A stretch of DNA of 48,739 nt, taken from IMG/VR virus record IMGVR_UViG_3300029926_000006, positions 1 to 48,739 of that record; one strand, written 5' to 3'. The first letter of the stretch is position 1, and every line of letters begins with the position of its first letter. The translations under genes were made by a program, and so were the position numbers. The DNA is from a virus. A model generated the notes under the pieces. That model had not been told where the DNA came from. It was given only the letters and a program-made list of their open reading frames with translations, and made no database searches. Below, piece after piece: positions 40,059 through 48,739 of this stretch.

Positions 40059-41057
40059 ATGGCAACACTAGGTAACAACTTTTTTGACCTGATTGACTTA
40101 TACAAGTCTAAAGATCCAGACGGTCAAATCGCAGTAGTCATCGAGATTTTGATGGAAATGAATCCGATCTTAGATGACGCAATCGCCGTGGAATGTAATA
40201 GTGGCACGAAGCACTTACATACCGTTCGTACAGGCTTACCACAGATTTCATGGGGTAAGTTGTATAAAGGTATTCCACAAGGTAAATCAACTAAAGCACA
40301 AGTTGAAGATACAACTGGTTTCGCTGAAGGTCTTAGCACCATCGACGAACGCTTGTTGAAAATCTCAACGAACGAAGGTGCGGTCCGCTTAAGTGAAGCT
40401 AAAGCGTATCTGGAAGCAATGAGTCAAGAAGTAGCAAGCAAAATCTTCTACGGTAACTCAGCCAGTGCACCTGAAGAGTTCATGGGCTTGTCTCCACGCT
40501 ACAACGATATGAGTGCTCAGAACGGCAATCAAATCATTGATGGTGGTGGTGCTGGTGCAGACAACACTTCAATTTGGTTCGTGTCATGGGGTGATAACCA
40601 GACTCAACTGTTATACCCGCAAGGTACGCAGGCTGGTGTTCAACGTGAAGATAAAGGTTCACAACGCTTGCTGGATGGTGATGGCAATGCTTACTACGGT
40701 AAGGAAGAACTGTTCACATGGCATGTCGGTCTTGCGGTTAAAGATTGGCGTTACAACGCTCGTATTGCGAACATTGATATCAGCGAAGTTGAAGCCGGTA
40801 CAGTGGACCTTTACGGCTTAATGCGTAAAGCCTACTGGAAACTTCAATCACGTCGCATTGCAGGTGGTAGTCAAGCTATCTACTGTAACCGTGACATCCT
40901 TGAAGGTCTTGATGCTTTGGCTACTAATGCCGGTGCAAGTGACTCGTTCATTCGTCTGAAGTCTACGGAAATTGAAGGTAAGGAAGTATTAACTTACCGT
41001 ACCATTCCGTTGCGTGAAACGGATGCCCTTCTTAACACTGAAGGTTTAGTAACTTAA
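40059..41057 (+). CDS. Major capsid protein
   Basis: 332 residues. It has the head-gene pattern of BPP-1/epsilon15-type phages: EILMEMNPILDDAIAVECN, GLPQISWGKLYKGIPQGKS, SEAKAYLEAMSQEVASKIFYGN, then FMGLSPRYND and FTWHVGLAVKDWRYNARIANI. The fold is expected to be HK97-like. It is preceded by the strong site AAAGGGG and followed by a Bbp16-like gene and a terminator, consistent with very high expression. Confidence 0.93.
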   Translation: MATLGNNFFDLIDLYKSKDPDGQIAVVIEILMEMNPILDDAIAVECNSGTKHLHTVRTGLPQISWGKLYKGIPQGKSTKAQVEDTTGFAEGLSTIDERLLKISTNEGAVRLSEAKAYLEAMSQEVASKIFYGNSASAPEEFMGLSPRYNDMSAQNGNQIIDGGGAGADNTSIWFVSWGDNQTQLLYPQGTQAGVQREDKGSQRLLDGDGNAYYGKEELFTWHVGLAVKDWRYNARIANIDISEVEAGTVDLYGLMRKAYWKLQSRRIAGGSQAIYCNRDILEGLDALATNAGASDSFIRLKSTEIEGKEVLTYRTIPLRETDALLNTEGLVT

Positions 41058-41079
41058 TCGCTGACTAGGAGAAATTGAA

Positions 41080-41511
41080 ATGATTTTATCAGCACAACAA
41101 CTGTTCTCAGACCAACAAGCGATTACAGGTAATGCAGACTCTACCAACGTAATCGACACGGGCGTTCGTGGCACACCTTACGGTGCTGCTGCTGCCTTAG
41201 TTGGTGACTTAGGTCCCGGTAACAAGATCCCATTATTGGTTCAAGTTACTGAGGACTTCAACACTCTAACGTCGTTGACTATCAAAGTGTCAACGGGTGC
41301 AACTACTGCGCTGGGTACTGAAATCTTGTCACAAACAATTCTGCTTGCAGACTTGGTGGCAGGTAAACAGACCAGCTTTGATGTCGTACCTAACGATGTG
41401 ACAGAGCGTTACTTGGGCATGGAGTATGTCGTCAATGGCACTAACCCTACAACGGGTAAAGTGACAGCCGGTATCTCAATGGGTAATCAAACCAACGTCC
41501 ACGGCGTATAA
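41080..41511 (+). CDS. Bbp16-like capsid-stabilising protein
   Basis: 143 residues: LSAQQLFSDQQAITGNADSTNVID, then IPLLVQVTEDFNTLTSL, VSTGATTALGTEIL and YLGMEYVVNG. The strand pattern is that of the Bbp16 family found right after the major capsid gene of BPP-1-like phages, which is thought to decorate the head surface. TAGGAGAAATTGAA precedes the ATG, and a terminator follows. Confidence 0.88.
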   Translation: MILSAQQLFSDQQAITGNADSTNVIDTGVRGTPYGAAAALVGDLGPGNKIPLLVQVTEDFNTLTSLTIKVSTGATTALGTEILSQTILLADLVAGKQTSFDVVPNDVTERYLGMEYVVNGTNPTTGKVTAGISMGNQTNVHGV

Positions 41512-41533
41512 CCGTCACGACGTTTAACTTAGT

Positions 41534-41565
41534 AAGTGGGGCTGTTATGCAGTCCCACTTCTTTT
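41534..41565 (+). terminator. Intrinsic terminator after the capsid genes
   Basis: An 11-base stem with one G-T pair (AAGTGGGGCTG with CAGTCCCACTT), a 5-base loop TTATG, then CTTTT. Read-through would supply the tail genes at lower level, giving more capsid than tail protein. Confidence 0.8.
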
Positions 41566-41582
41566 AACTAAAGGAAATTGAA

Positions 41583-41891
41583 ATGCCTACATATAAAACG
41601 TCAGAAAAGTGTTACATCGGTGATGTCGTGCGCGAAGCTGGCACTACCTTCACCCTTGAAAAAGCGTTGCCTAAAGTGCCAAAGTATTTGAAGCAGATGG
41701 ACCTTACACCGGGCCAAAAAGCAGCAGCTACCAAAGCAGCTAATAAAGCAGCAGCAGAAGCGCAGGCGTCACAAGATGCCATGGATGCAGCTTCACCCAC
41801 GTCGGCTGATGATGCAGAAGCTACCGATGATGAATCAAAATTGGATTTCACCGGCACAACCGGCACCACTGATGAACCGACAACTCTATAA
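41583..41891 (+). CDS. Small late protein, Ala/Asp-rich
   Basis: 102 residues. The N-terminal 40 are a compact folded-looking segment (KCYIGDVVREAGTTFTLEKALPKVPKYLKQM). The rest is disordered and Ala, Asp, Thr-rich (TKAANKAAAEAQASQDAMDAA, DESKLDFTGTTGTT). AAAGGAAATTGAA is a strong ribosome-binding site directly after the terminator. It probably contributes to head completion; function unknown. Confidence 0.7.
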   Translation: MPTYKTSEKCYIGDVVREAGTTFTLEKALPKVPKYLKQMDLTPGQKAAATKAANKAAAEAQASQDAMDAASPTSADDAEATDDESKLDFTGTTGTTDEPTTL

Positions 41892-41901
41892 GGTTTAAGC
41901 C

Positions 41902-42570
41902 ATGACTAGTCAGGTTGAAATATGTAACATCGCACTGTCAAACATTCGTGCCAAGAGTATTAACAATATCAACGAAGCGAGTGTTAATGCGCAGTATTGC
42001 AAGTTGAAGTACGATTTAGTATTAGACTTCATGCTGCGTTCAAGTCCATGGAACTTCGCTAAAAAGCAGACGGCGTTGGCCTTGCTTGAAAGTGAACTGT
42101 TTGGGTGGATTTACGCCTATCAGTATCCAACAGATTGTCTACGCATAAACCGATTGATGAGTGCGGTAGACCAACTGGCCTTGAGTGATGACGGCTACGC
42201 ATTTCGACCTGACTATTATTCTCATGATCCACTGCTTGACCATGCCAACCATCGGGTTGCCGTCAAGTATGAAGTGCTGACTTTCAGCAACAATAAAGTT
42301 ATCGGTGTCAACCAGCCTGAAGTGTGGGTTGACTACCAGTTCAGTGTGACCGATCCAAACGAATACGACAGCAGCTTTATCATGGCCTTTGCGTGGTACT
42401 TGGCGGCTGAGATAGCCGTACCTGTTATCGGCGGTGATAACGGACGTGCAGAGCGCGGTGCAGCGTTACAAATGTATAAGGCAACACTTGCTGAAGCGAT
42501 GGCAATGGATTCAAACGAGCAGAACAATGGTCCACCACGTGAAAGCGAATTTATATTAACTAGGAGTTAG
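41902..42570 (+). CDS. Head-to-tail adaptor (T7 gp11-type)
   Basis: 222 residues: EICNIALSNIRAKSINNINE, then ARYCKLKYD-like (QYCKLKYDLVLDFML), RSSPWNFAKKQTALALL, and later YQFSVTDPNEYDSSFIMAFAWYLAAEIAVPV. This is the tail tubular protein A/head-completion pattern shared by T7-like and BPP-1-like podoviruses. It forms the ring between portal and nozzle. It lies just upstream of the nozzle gene. Confidence 0.92.
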   Translation: MTSQVEICNIALSNIRAKSINNINEASVNAQYCKLKYDLVLDFMLRSSPWNFAKKQTALALLESELFGWIYAYQYPTDCLRINRLMSAVDQLALSDDGYAFRPDYYSHDPLLDHANHRVAVKYEVLTFSNNKVIGVNQPEVWVDYQFSVTDPNEYDSSFIMAFAWYLAAEIAVPVIGGDNGRAERGAALQMYKATLAEAMAMDSNEQNNGPPRESEFILTRS

Positions 42571-42574
42571 CCTA

Positions 42575-44644
42575 ATGCCAGCGGTTTTGCAACGCAGTTT
42601 TACATCGGGTGAATTAGCACCGGGACTACGAGTACGGGCCGACCTTGGTAAATACGCCACGGGTCTGACCAAGATGAAGAACTTCATGGTTGTATCACAA
42701 GGCGGTGCTTATTCCCGGCCCGGTATGCGCTATGTCGGTGAACTCGGTGACTCAAGCAAGCGTGGTCGGTTGGTATCCTTCGCGTTCAATGTTGAGCAGA
42801 CCTACATCCTAGTGTTTGAACATCTTAAAATGCGCGTCGTTAAAGATGGCGGCTATGTGATGGATGGTGCCAATCCTTACGAGATCACAACACTCTACAC
42901 TGAAGCGATGTTGTCACGCATTGCGTTCACTCAATCTGCTGACGTGATGACCATAGTTCATCCTGATGTAGATCCACAAAATTTAAGCCGGTTGGCAGAT
43001 GACAACTGGACCATTGCAGCAGTGGACTTCACACCTACCACATCAATACCCGGCAACATCGTCGGTGTGGCAACAGGTGAAGGTGGCGGTACTTACGATA
43101 AAACGTATGAGTACGTGGTCACAGCCGTAGGGGAAGATAACTCAGAATCATTGGCGTCAAGTGAAATCAGCATCACCTTGAGTTCATTGTCAGGCACCTA
43201 TGGAGTCAAGATAACGTGGGACGCTGTGACTGATGCGCAATACTACAAAATATATAAGTCTGACTCAGTCAACACCAGTGTGTATGGCTGGATTGGCGAG
43301 TCGAAATCATTAGAGTTTAGTGACTTCAACATCGCACCAGACACCACCGTGTCACCACCTGAAGATAGAACACCGTTTGATGGTGCAAATAATAACCCCG
43401 GTGCTGTGAACTACTACCAGCAACGTCAGATATTCGGTAACACCATCGACGAACCACAGACATTGTGGACCACACAGACTTCCAATTATGTATCGCTGAG
43501 AACATCCAGTCCTGCACGTGCTGATGATGCTGTCACGCTGACCATTGCAGGTCGTCAAGTGAATGAGATACGCCACATCATTGCCTTGGATGCGTTGATT
43601 GTAATGACGTCAGGCGGCGAGTGGTTGGTCACTGAAGGTCAAGATGAAGTGTTGGCACCTGATACAGTCGGTGTACGGATTCAAACGTATAACGGTTCAT
43701 CCTATGTACCACCTGTCGTTATCAATGACACCGTGGTGTATGTTCAGGAAAAAGGTGCCAAGGTGCGTGACTTAGGCTACACCTTCAGCAGCGATAAGTA
43801 TCAAGGCAACGATTTATCCATCATGTCTGAGCACCTATTCAAAAATCATGAGATTGAAGAAATGGCTTATGCTGCTACACCGTATGGCATATTGTGGTGT
43901 GTACGTGAAGATGGTGTTTTATTGGGCATGACCTACCAGCGTGAGCACGAAGTATGGGGGTGGCACCAACATGATACCCAAGGAAATTTTGAATCCGTAT
44001 CGTCCATCACTGAAGGTCAACGTGATGCAGTGTATGTGATTGTTAATCGAACGATTGATGGCAACACGGTCCGCTATATTGAACGCATTGAAGAACGTGA
44101 AGAGGATAATGCTGAAGATTGTTTCTATGTCGATAGTGGATTGAGCTATGAAGGTTCACCCGCCACTGTGATATCAGGACTGGACCATCTTGAAGGTGAA
44201 GATGTTGTGGTACTGGCAGACGGTAATGAAGTGCCGGGTTTAACCGTGGTCAGTGGGACCATTACACTACCGCGTGCCGCCAGCAAGGTCCATGTCGGTC
44301 TGTACTATGAACCTGAATTGATCACCTTGGGAATTGATGATCCTAAAGAAGTTATCCGGGGTGCAAACAAATCGGTATCTGAAGTCACCATGGTGGTAGA
44401 AAACACACGTGGCGGCTGGGTTGGTCCTGTACTGGATGGTCAAACAGACTTAGATGCAGACATGCTTGAAATCAAACCGCGCTATCCTGATGACGACTAC
44501 GACACGATGAAACTCAGGTCTTTTGAGGAAGTCATCAACATTGCAGCAGGCTGGTCAGACGATGGTAGAATCCGTATCACTCAACGTGCACCACTACCGA
44601 TGGCTATTCTTGCATTAGTTCCAAACGTGGATATCGGTGGATGA
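42575..44644 (+). CDS. Tail nozzle (T7 gp12-type tail tubular protein B)
   Basis: 689 residues. It starts LQRSFTSGELAPGLRVRADLGKYATGLTKM and FMVVSQGGAYSRPGMRYVGE, the distinctive beginning of podovirus nozzle proteins. A long beta-propeller-like body follows, with repeated strands and a fibronectin-like insert (YEYVVTAVGEDNSESLASSEI). The C-terminal part has MSEHLFKNHEIEEMAYAATPYGILWCVREDG. It forms the distal tail tube to which fibres bind. The stop overlaps the next gene (ATGA). Confidence 0.93.
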   Translation: MPAVLQRSFTSGELAPGLRVRADLGKYATGLTKMKNFMVVSQGGAYSRPGMRYVGELGDSSKRGRLVSFAFNVEQTYILVFEHLKMRVVKDGGYVMDGANPYEITTLYTEAMLSRIAFTQSADVMTIVHPDVDPQNLSRLADDNWTIAAVDFTPTTSIPGNIVGVATGEGGGTYDKTYEYVVTAVGEDNSESLASSEISITLSSLSGTYGVKITWDAVTDAQYYKIYKSDSVNTSVYGWIGESKSLEFSDFNIAPDTTVSPPEDRTPFDGANNNPGAVNYYQQRQIFGNTIDEPQTLWTTQTSNYVSLRTSSPARADDAVTLTIAGRQVNEIRHIIALDALIVMTSGGEWLVTEGQDEVLAPDTVGVRIQTYNGSSYVPPVVINDTVVYVQEKGAKVRDLGYTFSSDKYQGNDLSIMSEHLFKNHEIEEMAYAATPYGILWCVREDGVLLGMTYQREHEVWGWHQHDTQGNFESVSSITEGQRDAVYVIVNRTIDGNTVRYIERIEEREEDNAEDCFYVDSGLSYEGSPATVISGLDHLEGEDVVVLADGNEVPGLTVVSGTITLPRAASKVHVGLYYEPELITLGIDDPKEVIRGANKSVSEVTMVVENTRGGWVGPVLDGQTDLDADMLEIKPRYPDDDYDTMKLRSFEEVINIAAGWSDDGRIRITQRAPLPMAILALVPNVDIGG

Positions 44645-45105
44645 TTACACCACTTAACTTTGTGATACCCACCAGCGATATGTTGAGCATTATTGCTGAC
44701 AACATGCGTCAAAGTGATATTGAAGAAGTCATTGCTGCTGGCAACGATACGCCATTGCAGGCATTGGAAGAGAGCGTTGAATATTCTAAGACATCGGTTG
44801 TGGCTTGCCATGGCGATGTGCCATTAGTTATCTACGGGTTGAGCAGACCAACAGTGTTGGGTAACGGGGTGATTTGGATGCTAGGCACCAATCAGTCTAA
44901 GAAGTTTCGCCGTGAGTTCATGCACTACACCCGGTTGGTGATAGCTGAAATGCTGACTGAGTGCTCAATGCTATATAATTATGTGCACGCAAGGAATACC
45001 GTCAGTATCCGCTGGCTGAAAGCATTAGGCTTTACCATTGAAGATGCCGAGCAACGTGGCCCGTATAACGAATTGTTTCACAAATTTTACATAGAGAGGA
45101 CCTAA
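44641..45105 (+). CDS. Internal virion protein, T7 gp13-like (GNAT-related)
   Basis: 154 residues of the DUF2833 type: an N-terminal LSIIADNMRQSDIEEV, then ALEESVEYSKTSVVACHGDVP, the strand VIYGLSRPTVLGNGVIWMLGT, and the helix and strand YVHARNTVSIRWLKALGFTIED near the end. These match a GNAT-like acetyltransferase fold, as in T7 gp13 and its relatives, which act in virion assembly. Position between nozzle and gp14-like gene agrees. Catalytic activity is not established. Confidence 0.85.
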   Translation: MITPLNFVIPTSDMLSIIADNMRQSDIEEVIAAGNDTPLQALEESVEYSKTSVVACHGDVPLVIYGLSRPTVLGNGVIWMLGTNQSKKFRREFMHYTRLVIAEMLTECSMLYNYVHARNTVSIRWLKALGFTIEDAEQRGPYNELFHKFYIERT

Positions 45106-45107
45106 CT

Positions 45108-45662
45108 ATGTGCACCGTAGTAGCAGCAATAACAGTAGCGATGTCCCTGTACCAAGGGGTGCAGGAGAATAATCGGGCTAAAGACCAAGCTGACTATACA
45201 CAGCACGTTGCAGCCGTTAATAGTCGCAACCGTGAGAACGAAGCGACCAAGGTGCGTAACGTCGGTGTTGAAGAAGAGAATAAGCAACGTCGTATGACGG
45301 CTGAATTGCTGGGCAGACAACGTGCTCAACTCGGTGCCAACGGTGTGCAGCTTGATTCAGGTAGTGCCTTGAACCTGCAACAAGATACGGTGTCATTGGG
45401 TGAAGAAGATGCACTGCGTATCCGGGGTAACTATGCAGACCAAGCAGATGCTTTAGATCAAGAGGCGTCTAACATCACGTATGAAGGTGACTTCCAATCA
45501 TCCCAACTGAAAGCGTCAGGTAAGAGCGCATTGATTGGTGGTGTCCTGAACGCAGGTGCCGCTGCCTATCCTGTCGCAAGTAAGTGGTACACGGCGAAGA
45601 GTTCAGCGAACAGTAGTTTTGCTGCCAACAATCCTTCATATACGAAAGTAATGGGGGTATAA
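45108..45662 (+). CDS. Internal virion protein, T7 gp14-like
   Basis: 184 residues. A hydrophobic N-terminal segment (TVVAAITVAMSLYQG) is followed by a long charged helix with glutamine-rich repeats (NRENEATKVRNVGVEEENKQRRM), then LGANGVQLDSGSALNLQQDTV, and a second hydrophobic Ala/Gly segment (SALIGGVLNAGAAAYPVAS). This is the gp14-type pattern; such proteins exit the head and form the outer-membrane part of the ejection channel in T7. Confidence 0.85.
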   Translation: MCTVVAAITVAMSLYQGVQENNRAKDQADYTQHVAAVNSRNRENEATKVRNVGVEEENKQRRMTAELLGRQRAQLGANGVQLDSGSALNLQQDTVSLGEEDALRIRGNYADQADALDQEASNITYEGDFQSSQLKASGKSALIGGVLNAGAAAYPVASKWYTAKSSANSSFAANNPSYTKVMGV

Positions 45663-45664
45663 CC

Positions 45665-47296
45665 ATGAAAATTCAGCAGTATGGTCAGGCACAAGTTACG
45701 CGGCGGGTAGCCACTCAGCCTACGTTGCGGACCCAGCAGATTGCCGATACAACCACCCCTATTTTGAAAGGGTTAGCTAATATCGCTGGTGCCATGGATC
45801 TGCAAAAACGACAAGCAGATGACACGGCGGCTGAAGAAGCATTGATTGGCTTTGAACGTGACCAGAATGATTTGTTTTTCAATCCTGATAGTGGCTACTA
45901 CAACACGCAAGGCAAGACTGCGTATGAAGGTGCTGACGTTGCGAATGAGTCATTGGCTAAACTGCAAAGTAATTACGCTGACGGCCTGAGTTCTCCTGAT
46001 GCACGTCGTAAATTTATGACAGCGTCGAATACCCATGTCACTAGAAGTCAGGCGAACATTAGCAAACATTCAGCACAAGGTCTGAACGACTACGAGACTG
46101 CGACAATATCGGCCCGTGTTGAGCAGAGTTTAGAAAGTGCCGCGCTGCACTACAATGACAATAATTCATTACAACTTCAGAACGCAGTGATGCGTACATC
46201 GGTGTCTGAACAAGCAGACCGTTTGGGGTTGGATGGCAAGGCCAAAGCTGAAATGATTCAGACTGCTGAATCAATTTTTGTAACGACAACTATCAATGCA
46301 GCACTGGCCCAAAATGATATCAGTCGTGCGAATGAATTGATGGGTAGGTTTGGTAATCGACTTGAAGGTAAAGATGCACAGGTGGTGACAGCTAATCTCA
46401 ACAAGGCCAACATTGCTGTTGACACGAACGCTGCTGCAACCAAGGTCGTCGGTGACGGTACTAAATCTTTAGGCGCCATGGTTGACGAAGTTAATGAGAT
46501 TGACGCGACCACACCTGAAGGTGCGGCAATGAAAACGGAAGTCATGCGTCTGGTTAAGAACCGTTACGCACTTGATAAAACAATCCGTCAGGAAGGTGAA
46601 CGCAAGCTATATGAGAATTATGGCAGTCAGATCCAAGCGGGTGATTTAAGGGTGTCAAACATTCCCGGCAATGATTGGGATAACATGACCGTTGCACAAC
46701 ACAGTGCCTTGATGAAGCTCGAAAAAGTGATGGCTAAAGGTGATGACGTCGTAACTAATGACGTGGTGTTATCCAACTTGTTGCTATTACCTACGGCTGA
46801 GTTAGCCAAGGTTGACCCTACAGAATACTTTGACCGCGTTGGGGGTAGTGACCGCGATAAATTAAATGCAGCCGTTAAAGCGGCACGCAAGCCTGCTTCA
46901 GCAAATGATGAATCCAACTCGGTACGTGCACGCTCAACCAGTGTGACAGCCACCTTGTTTCAACTCACAGGTAAAAAATCTAGCCGATACAACGATACTG
47001 ATACTGAATTTGCTAATGCCTTTCATCGCATGGTCAATGTAGCGGTGCAGCAAGAAGAATTAGGTTTGGGTCGTAAGCTGAAACCAATAGAGTTTGACAA
47101 CTTGCTTAAAGCGACGACACGCACTGCTGTGATGGAAGGTAGATTTTTTGGTGAAAACGAATATGACATTGATGATGTGCCAGCAGAATACATGGATGAA
47201 ATCACTGAATCCTTGGTCAATCGTGGCATACCCGTTACAGGTGACAATATCACCCGCGCTTACATTAGGGCTGATCGTGCGGGGTTATTAGACTAA
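45665..47296 (+). CDS. Internal virion protein, T7 gp15-like
   Basis: 543 residues, mostly helical. The N-terminal 60 residues (QYGQAQVTRRVATQPTLRTQ, then GLANIAGAMDLQKRQADDTAAEE) and the segment FNPDSGYYNTQGKTAYE resemble the start of phage internal core proteins. The rest is long amphipathic helices with an acidic end. In T7 gp15 forms the periplasmic part of the ejection channel. The stop shares its last base with the next ATG (TAATG). Identification rests on position and general pattern. Confidence 0.8.
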   Translation: MKIQQYGQAQVTRRVATQPTLRTQQIADTTTPILKGLANIAGAMDLQKRQADDTAAEEALIGFERDQNDLFFNPDSGYYNTQGKTAYEGADVANESLAKLQSNYADGLSSPDARRKFMTASNTHVTRSQANISKHSAQGLNDYETATISARVEQSLESAALHYNDNNSLQLQNAVMRTSVSEQADRLGLDGKAKAEMIQTAESIFVTTTINAALAQNDISRANELMGRFGNRLEGKDAQVVTANLNKANIAVDTNAAATKVVGDGTKSLGAMVDEVNEIDATTPEGAAMKTEVMRLVKNRYALDKTIRQEGERKLYENYGSQIQAGDLRVSNIPGNDWDNMTVAQHSALMKLEKVMAKGDDVVTNDVVLSNLLLLPTAELAKVDPTEYFDRVGGSDRDKLNAAVKAARKPASANDESNSVRARSTSVTATLFQLTGKKSSRYNDTDTEFANAFHRMVNVAVQQEELGLGRKLKPIEFDNLLKATTRTAVMEGRFFGENEYDIDDVPAEYMDEITESLVNRGIPVTGDNITRAYIRADRAGLLD

Positions 47297-48739
47297 TGGC
47301 TGAACAAAATAGATTTGATGCAATCATTGATGATTCATTCACGTCGGACCCGTTGCGTGCGACATTAAGTGAATCCATGAAGGAAAGCCCTGACAACCGG
47401 GCTAAAATTCTGGACCTGTCAAACAAGACTGGTATACCTGCTGAAGCAGTAGCACCTGATGTTGCAGGGGTGGAAGCACAGGCCAGATTTGATGCTGTTG
47501 ATATCAAGGGTATGACGCTTCGTTCTCCTGTGACCAGCGACTTCCTGTCGAATTATGATAATGCGTCAGTCTCACATGATGACATTGAAAACCTTGAGCA
47601 GACTGAGCATTTATTTTCAGGACTAGGTCGGGTCATATCATTACGATATCAAGACATTTTGGCAGGTACACAACTCAAAGCGATTGAAGAACGTCAACGA
47701 CTTGGTATTGGGAGGTATCTGGCTGCTGAAGATTTGGACCCCATTACGCAGGATTTAATTGAGCGAAACATTAACGCTACTCAAGATCGAACTGCTGAAC
47801 TACTTGAAGGTATCCGCCAGCGTGGGGAAGATATCAATGCTTTAACACCACAAGATTTAAACATCCTTGAAGAAGGTGCAAGGGCTGGTGTTGAATCCTT
47901 ATCAGTGATGCTACCAGCATTAGCTATTGGTGCTGCAACACGCACCGGGGTGACTGGCGTGCTGTCCTCAATCGGTGTCACCACCATGGGGGCCAATTAT
48001 GGTTCAGCACGTGAGAAAGGATTAGATCCTGACGAAGCACTATTGTATTCACAAATCCAAACCGTCATAGAAGTCGGTACTGAACTGCTGCCTGTTAAGT
48101 CGCTGGTTGATATCGTGTCCAGTAAGACCCGATCCCAGCTTGGTAAGAACGTATTGCAATTCATAGTCCGTGAAATGGGTACTGAGCAGCTTGCTACGCT
48201 GGGTCAGACCATTACTGATTATGCGTTTGACCTTGATGAACAATTAAAAGCTGCTTCATCGGTTGGTGAAATGGCGGCTATCCAAGCACGTCGTCAAGCT
48301 GTGACAGCGATTGCTACTATTGTGGGTGGTGGTGCACAAGCCGGGATTGCTGCGACAATCAATGCAGGCGTGCAGGCGGTAAGCAAAGACGAACAGATGA
48401 AGGATGTCAAAGGTGAAGCCGAGCAATCATCCATAGATGACATCGTGGACTTGGCTGAACAATCCAAAGTTAAAGATCGCAGCACTGAAACATTCCGACA
48501 ATTTATAGAACAAGCTGCACCTAATGACGTGGTTTACATCGACGGACCACAGGCAGCATTGTACTTGCAGGAAGTGGGCGAGGTTGAAGGTGATCCAGTC
48601 TTGGAGGCCATCACTAAACAAATCGGTGAAGCAGCCGTGACGAATGGTGAAGTGGTTATCCCGGTTGCAGACTTTGCTGCTGACTTTGTGGGCAGTGAGC
48701 ATTTTGAAGCGTTGCGTCCGCACATGACATTGAGTGCTG
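47296..48739 (+). CDS. Internal virion (ejection) protein, N-terminal part
   Basis: This begins the 646-residue protein completed at 1-596. Helical N-terminus, then a hydrophobic Gly/Ala-rich segment at about 195-225 (GARAGVESLSVMLPALAIGA) followed by EKGLDPDEALLYSQIQTVIEVGTELLPV. A second hydrophobic stretch is near 335-355 (AIATIVGGGAQAGIAATINAG). This pattern of a Gly-rich membrane-active segment before an 'A..E..tE..P' helix occurs in large phage virion proteins that cross the envelope. It is probably ejected with DNA, next to gp15-like and the 2538-residue protein. The start shares one base with the upstream stop. Confidence 0.85.
   Translation, partial: MAEQNRFDAIIDDSFTSDPLRATLSESMKESPDNRAKILDLSNKTGIPAEAVAPDVAGVEAQARFDAVDIKGMTLRSPVTSDFLSNYDNASVSHDDIENLEQTEHLFSGLGRVISLRYQDILAGTQLKAIEERQRLGIGRYLAAEDLDPITQDLIERNINATQDRTAELLEGIRQRGEDINALTPQDLNILEEGARAGVESLSVMLPALAIGAATRTGVTGVLSSIGVTTMGANYGSAREKGLDPDEALLYSQIQTVIEVGTELLPVKSLVDIVSSKTRSQLGKNVLQFIVREMGTEQLATLGQTITDYAFDLDEQLKAASSVGEMAAIQARRQAVTAIATIVGGGAQAGIAATINAGVQAVSKDEQMKDVKGEAEQSSIDDIVDLAEQSKVKDRSTETFRQFIEQAAPNDVVYIDGPQAALYLQEVGEVEGDPVLEAITKQIGEAAVTNGEVVIPVADFAADFVGSEHFEALRPHMTLSA
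48641..48739. repeat. Terminal overlap, right copy
   Basis: Identical to bases 1-99; see the left copy. It lies inside the ejection-protein gene, in frame. Confidence 0.95.

Noticed and set aside
1-48739. tRNA genes, integrase, attachment sites, insertion sequences
   Set aside because: I saw no cloverleaf-like segments in the gaps, no recombinase motifs and no transposase genes; tRNA absence was judged by eye only.

Overview
The window looks like one complete, circularly closed genome of a tailed phage with a short (podovirus-type) tail. The first 99 bases are repeated exactly as the last 99, so the unit length is 48,640 bases, and one gene runs across the artificial ends (47296 to the end, then 1 to 596). 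The head genes resemble the Bordetella BPP-1/epsilon15 type (portal, Bbp19-like, scaffold, capsid, Bbp16-like). The tail adaptor, nozzle, internal-core and fibre genes resemble the T7 plan. I see no RNA polymerase, integrase, reverse transcriptase, tRNA or CRISPR array. The phage therefore probably relies on host RNA polymerase and is probably not an integrating temperate phage. A lipobox protein, a Tat-type signal and a spanin-like lysis cassette point to a Gram-negative host; the species cannot be read from the sequence.

Layout: 33.2-48.7 kb and then 1-17.8 kb read rightwards. They hold a small early operon of tiny proteins (33.2-34.8 kb), packaging (TerS, TerL), portal, scaffold, capsid, tail adaptor and nozzle, internal virion proteins, appendage proteins including one with ten 22-residue repeats, a 2538-residue polyvalent virion protein, a 1464-residue tail fibre, and the lysis cassette (lipoprotein, phospholipase A2-like protein, two small membrane proteins, M15 endolysin). 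From 30.1 kb down to 17.8 kb the genes read leftwards. They hold small unknowns, a ribbon-helix-helix-like protein, a DUF2800 nuclease-like protein, an SSB-like protein, a family B DNA polymerase, a Spo11/Topo VI-A-like TOPRIM protein, a VRR-NUC nuclease, a Dam-type methylase and a SNF2-type helicase. A primase-helicase (30.4-32.8 kb) reads rightwards from the divergent control region.

Two regulatory systems stand out. A 15-base element, CTGTCSGACACTGTC, recurs at intergenic control regions near 27.2, 30.2, 33.1 and 36.6 kb. In two of them it sits between a perfect TTGACA and a -10-like box, which implies a single repressor controlling most transcription units. Second, the 366-base gap after the primase-helicase holds eight GACTAC(C)-type iterons in both orientations around an AT-rich core, plus two stem-loops. 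It is the best candidate replication origin.

Many genes are joined by 1-, 4- or 8-base stop/start overlaps, so translational coupling is a general feature. Start sites below were chosen using these overlaps and Shine-Dalgarno spacing. Family names come from recognised motifs and gene order, not from database searches.
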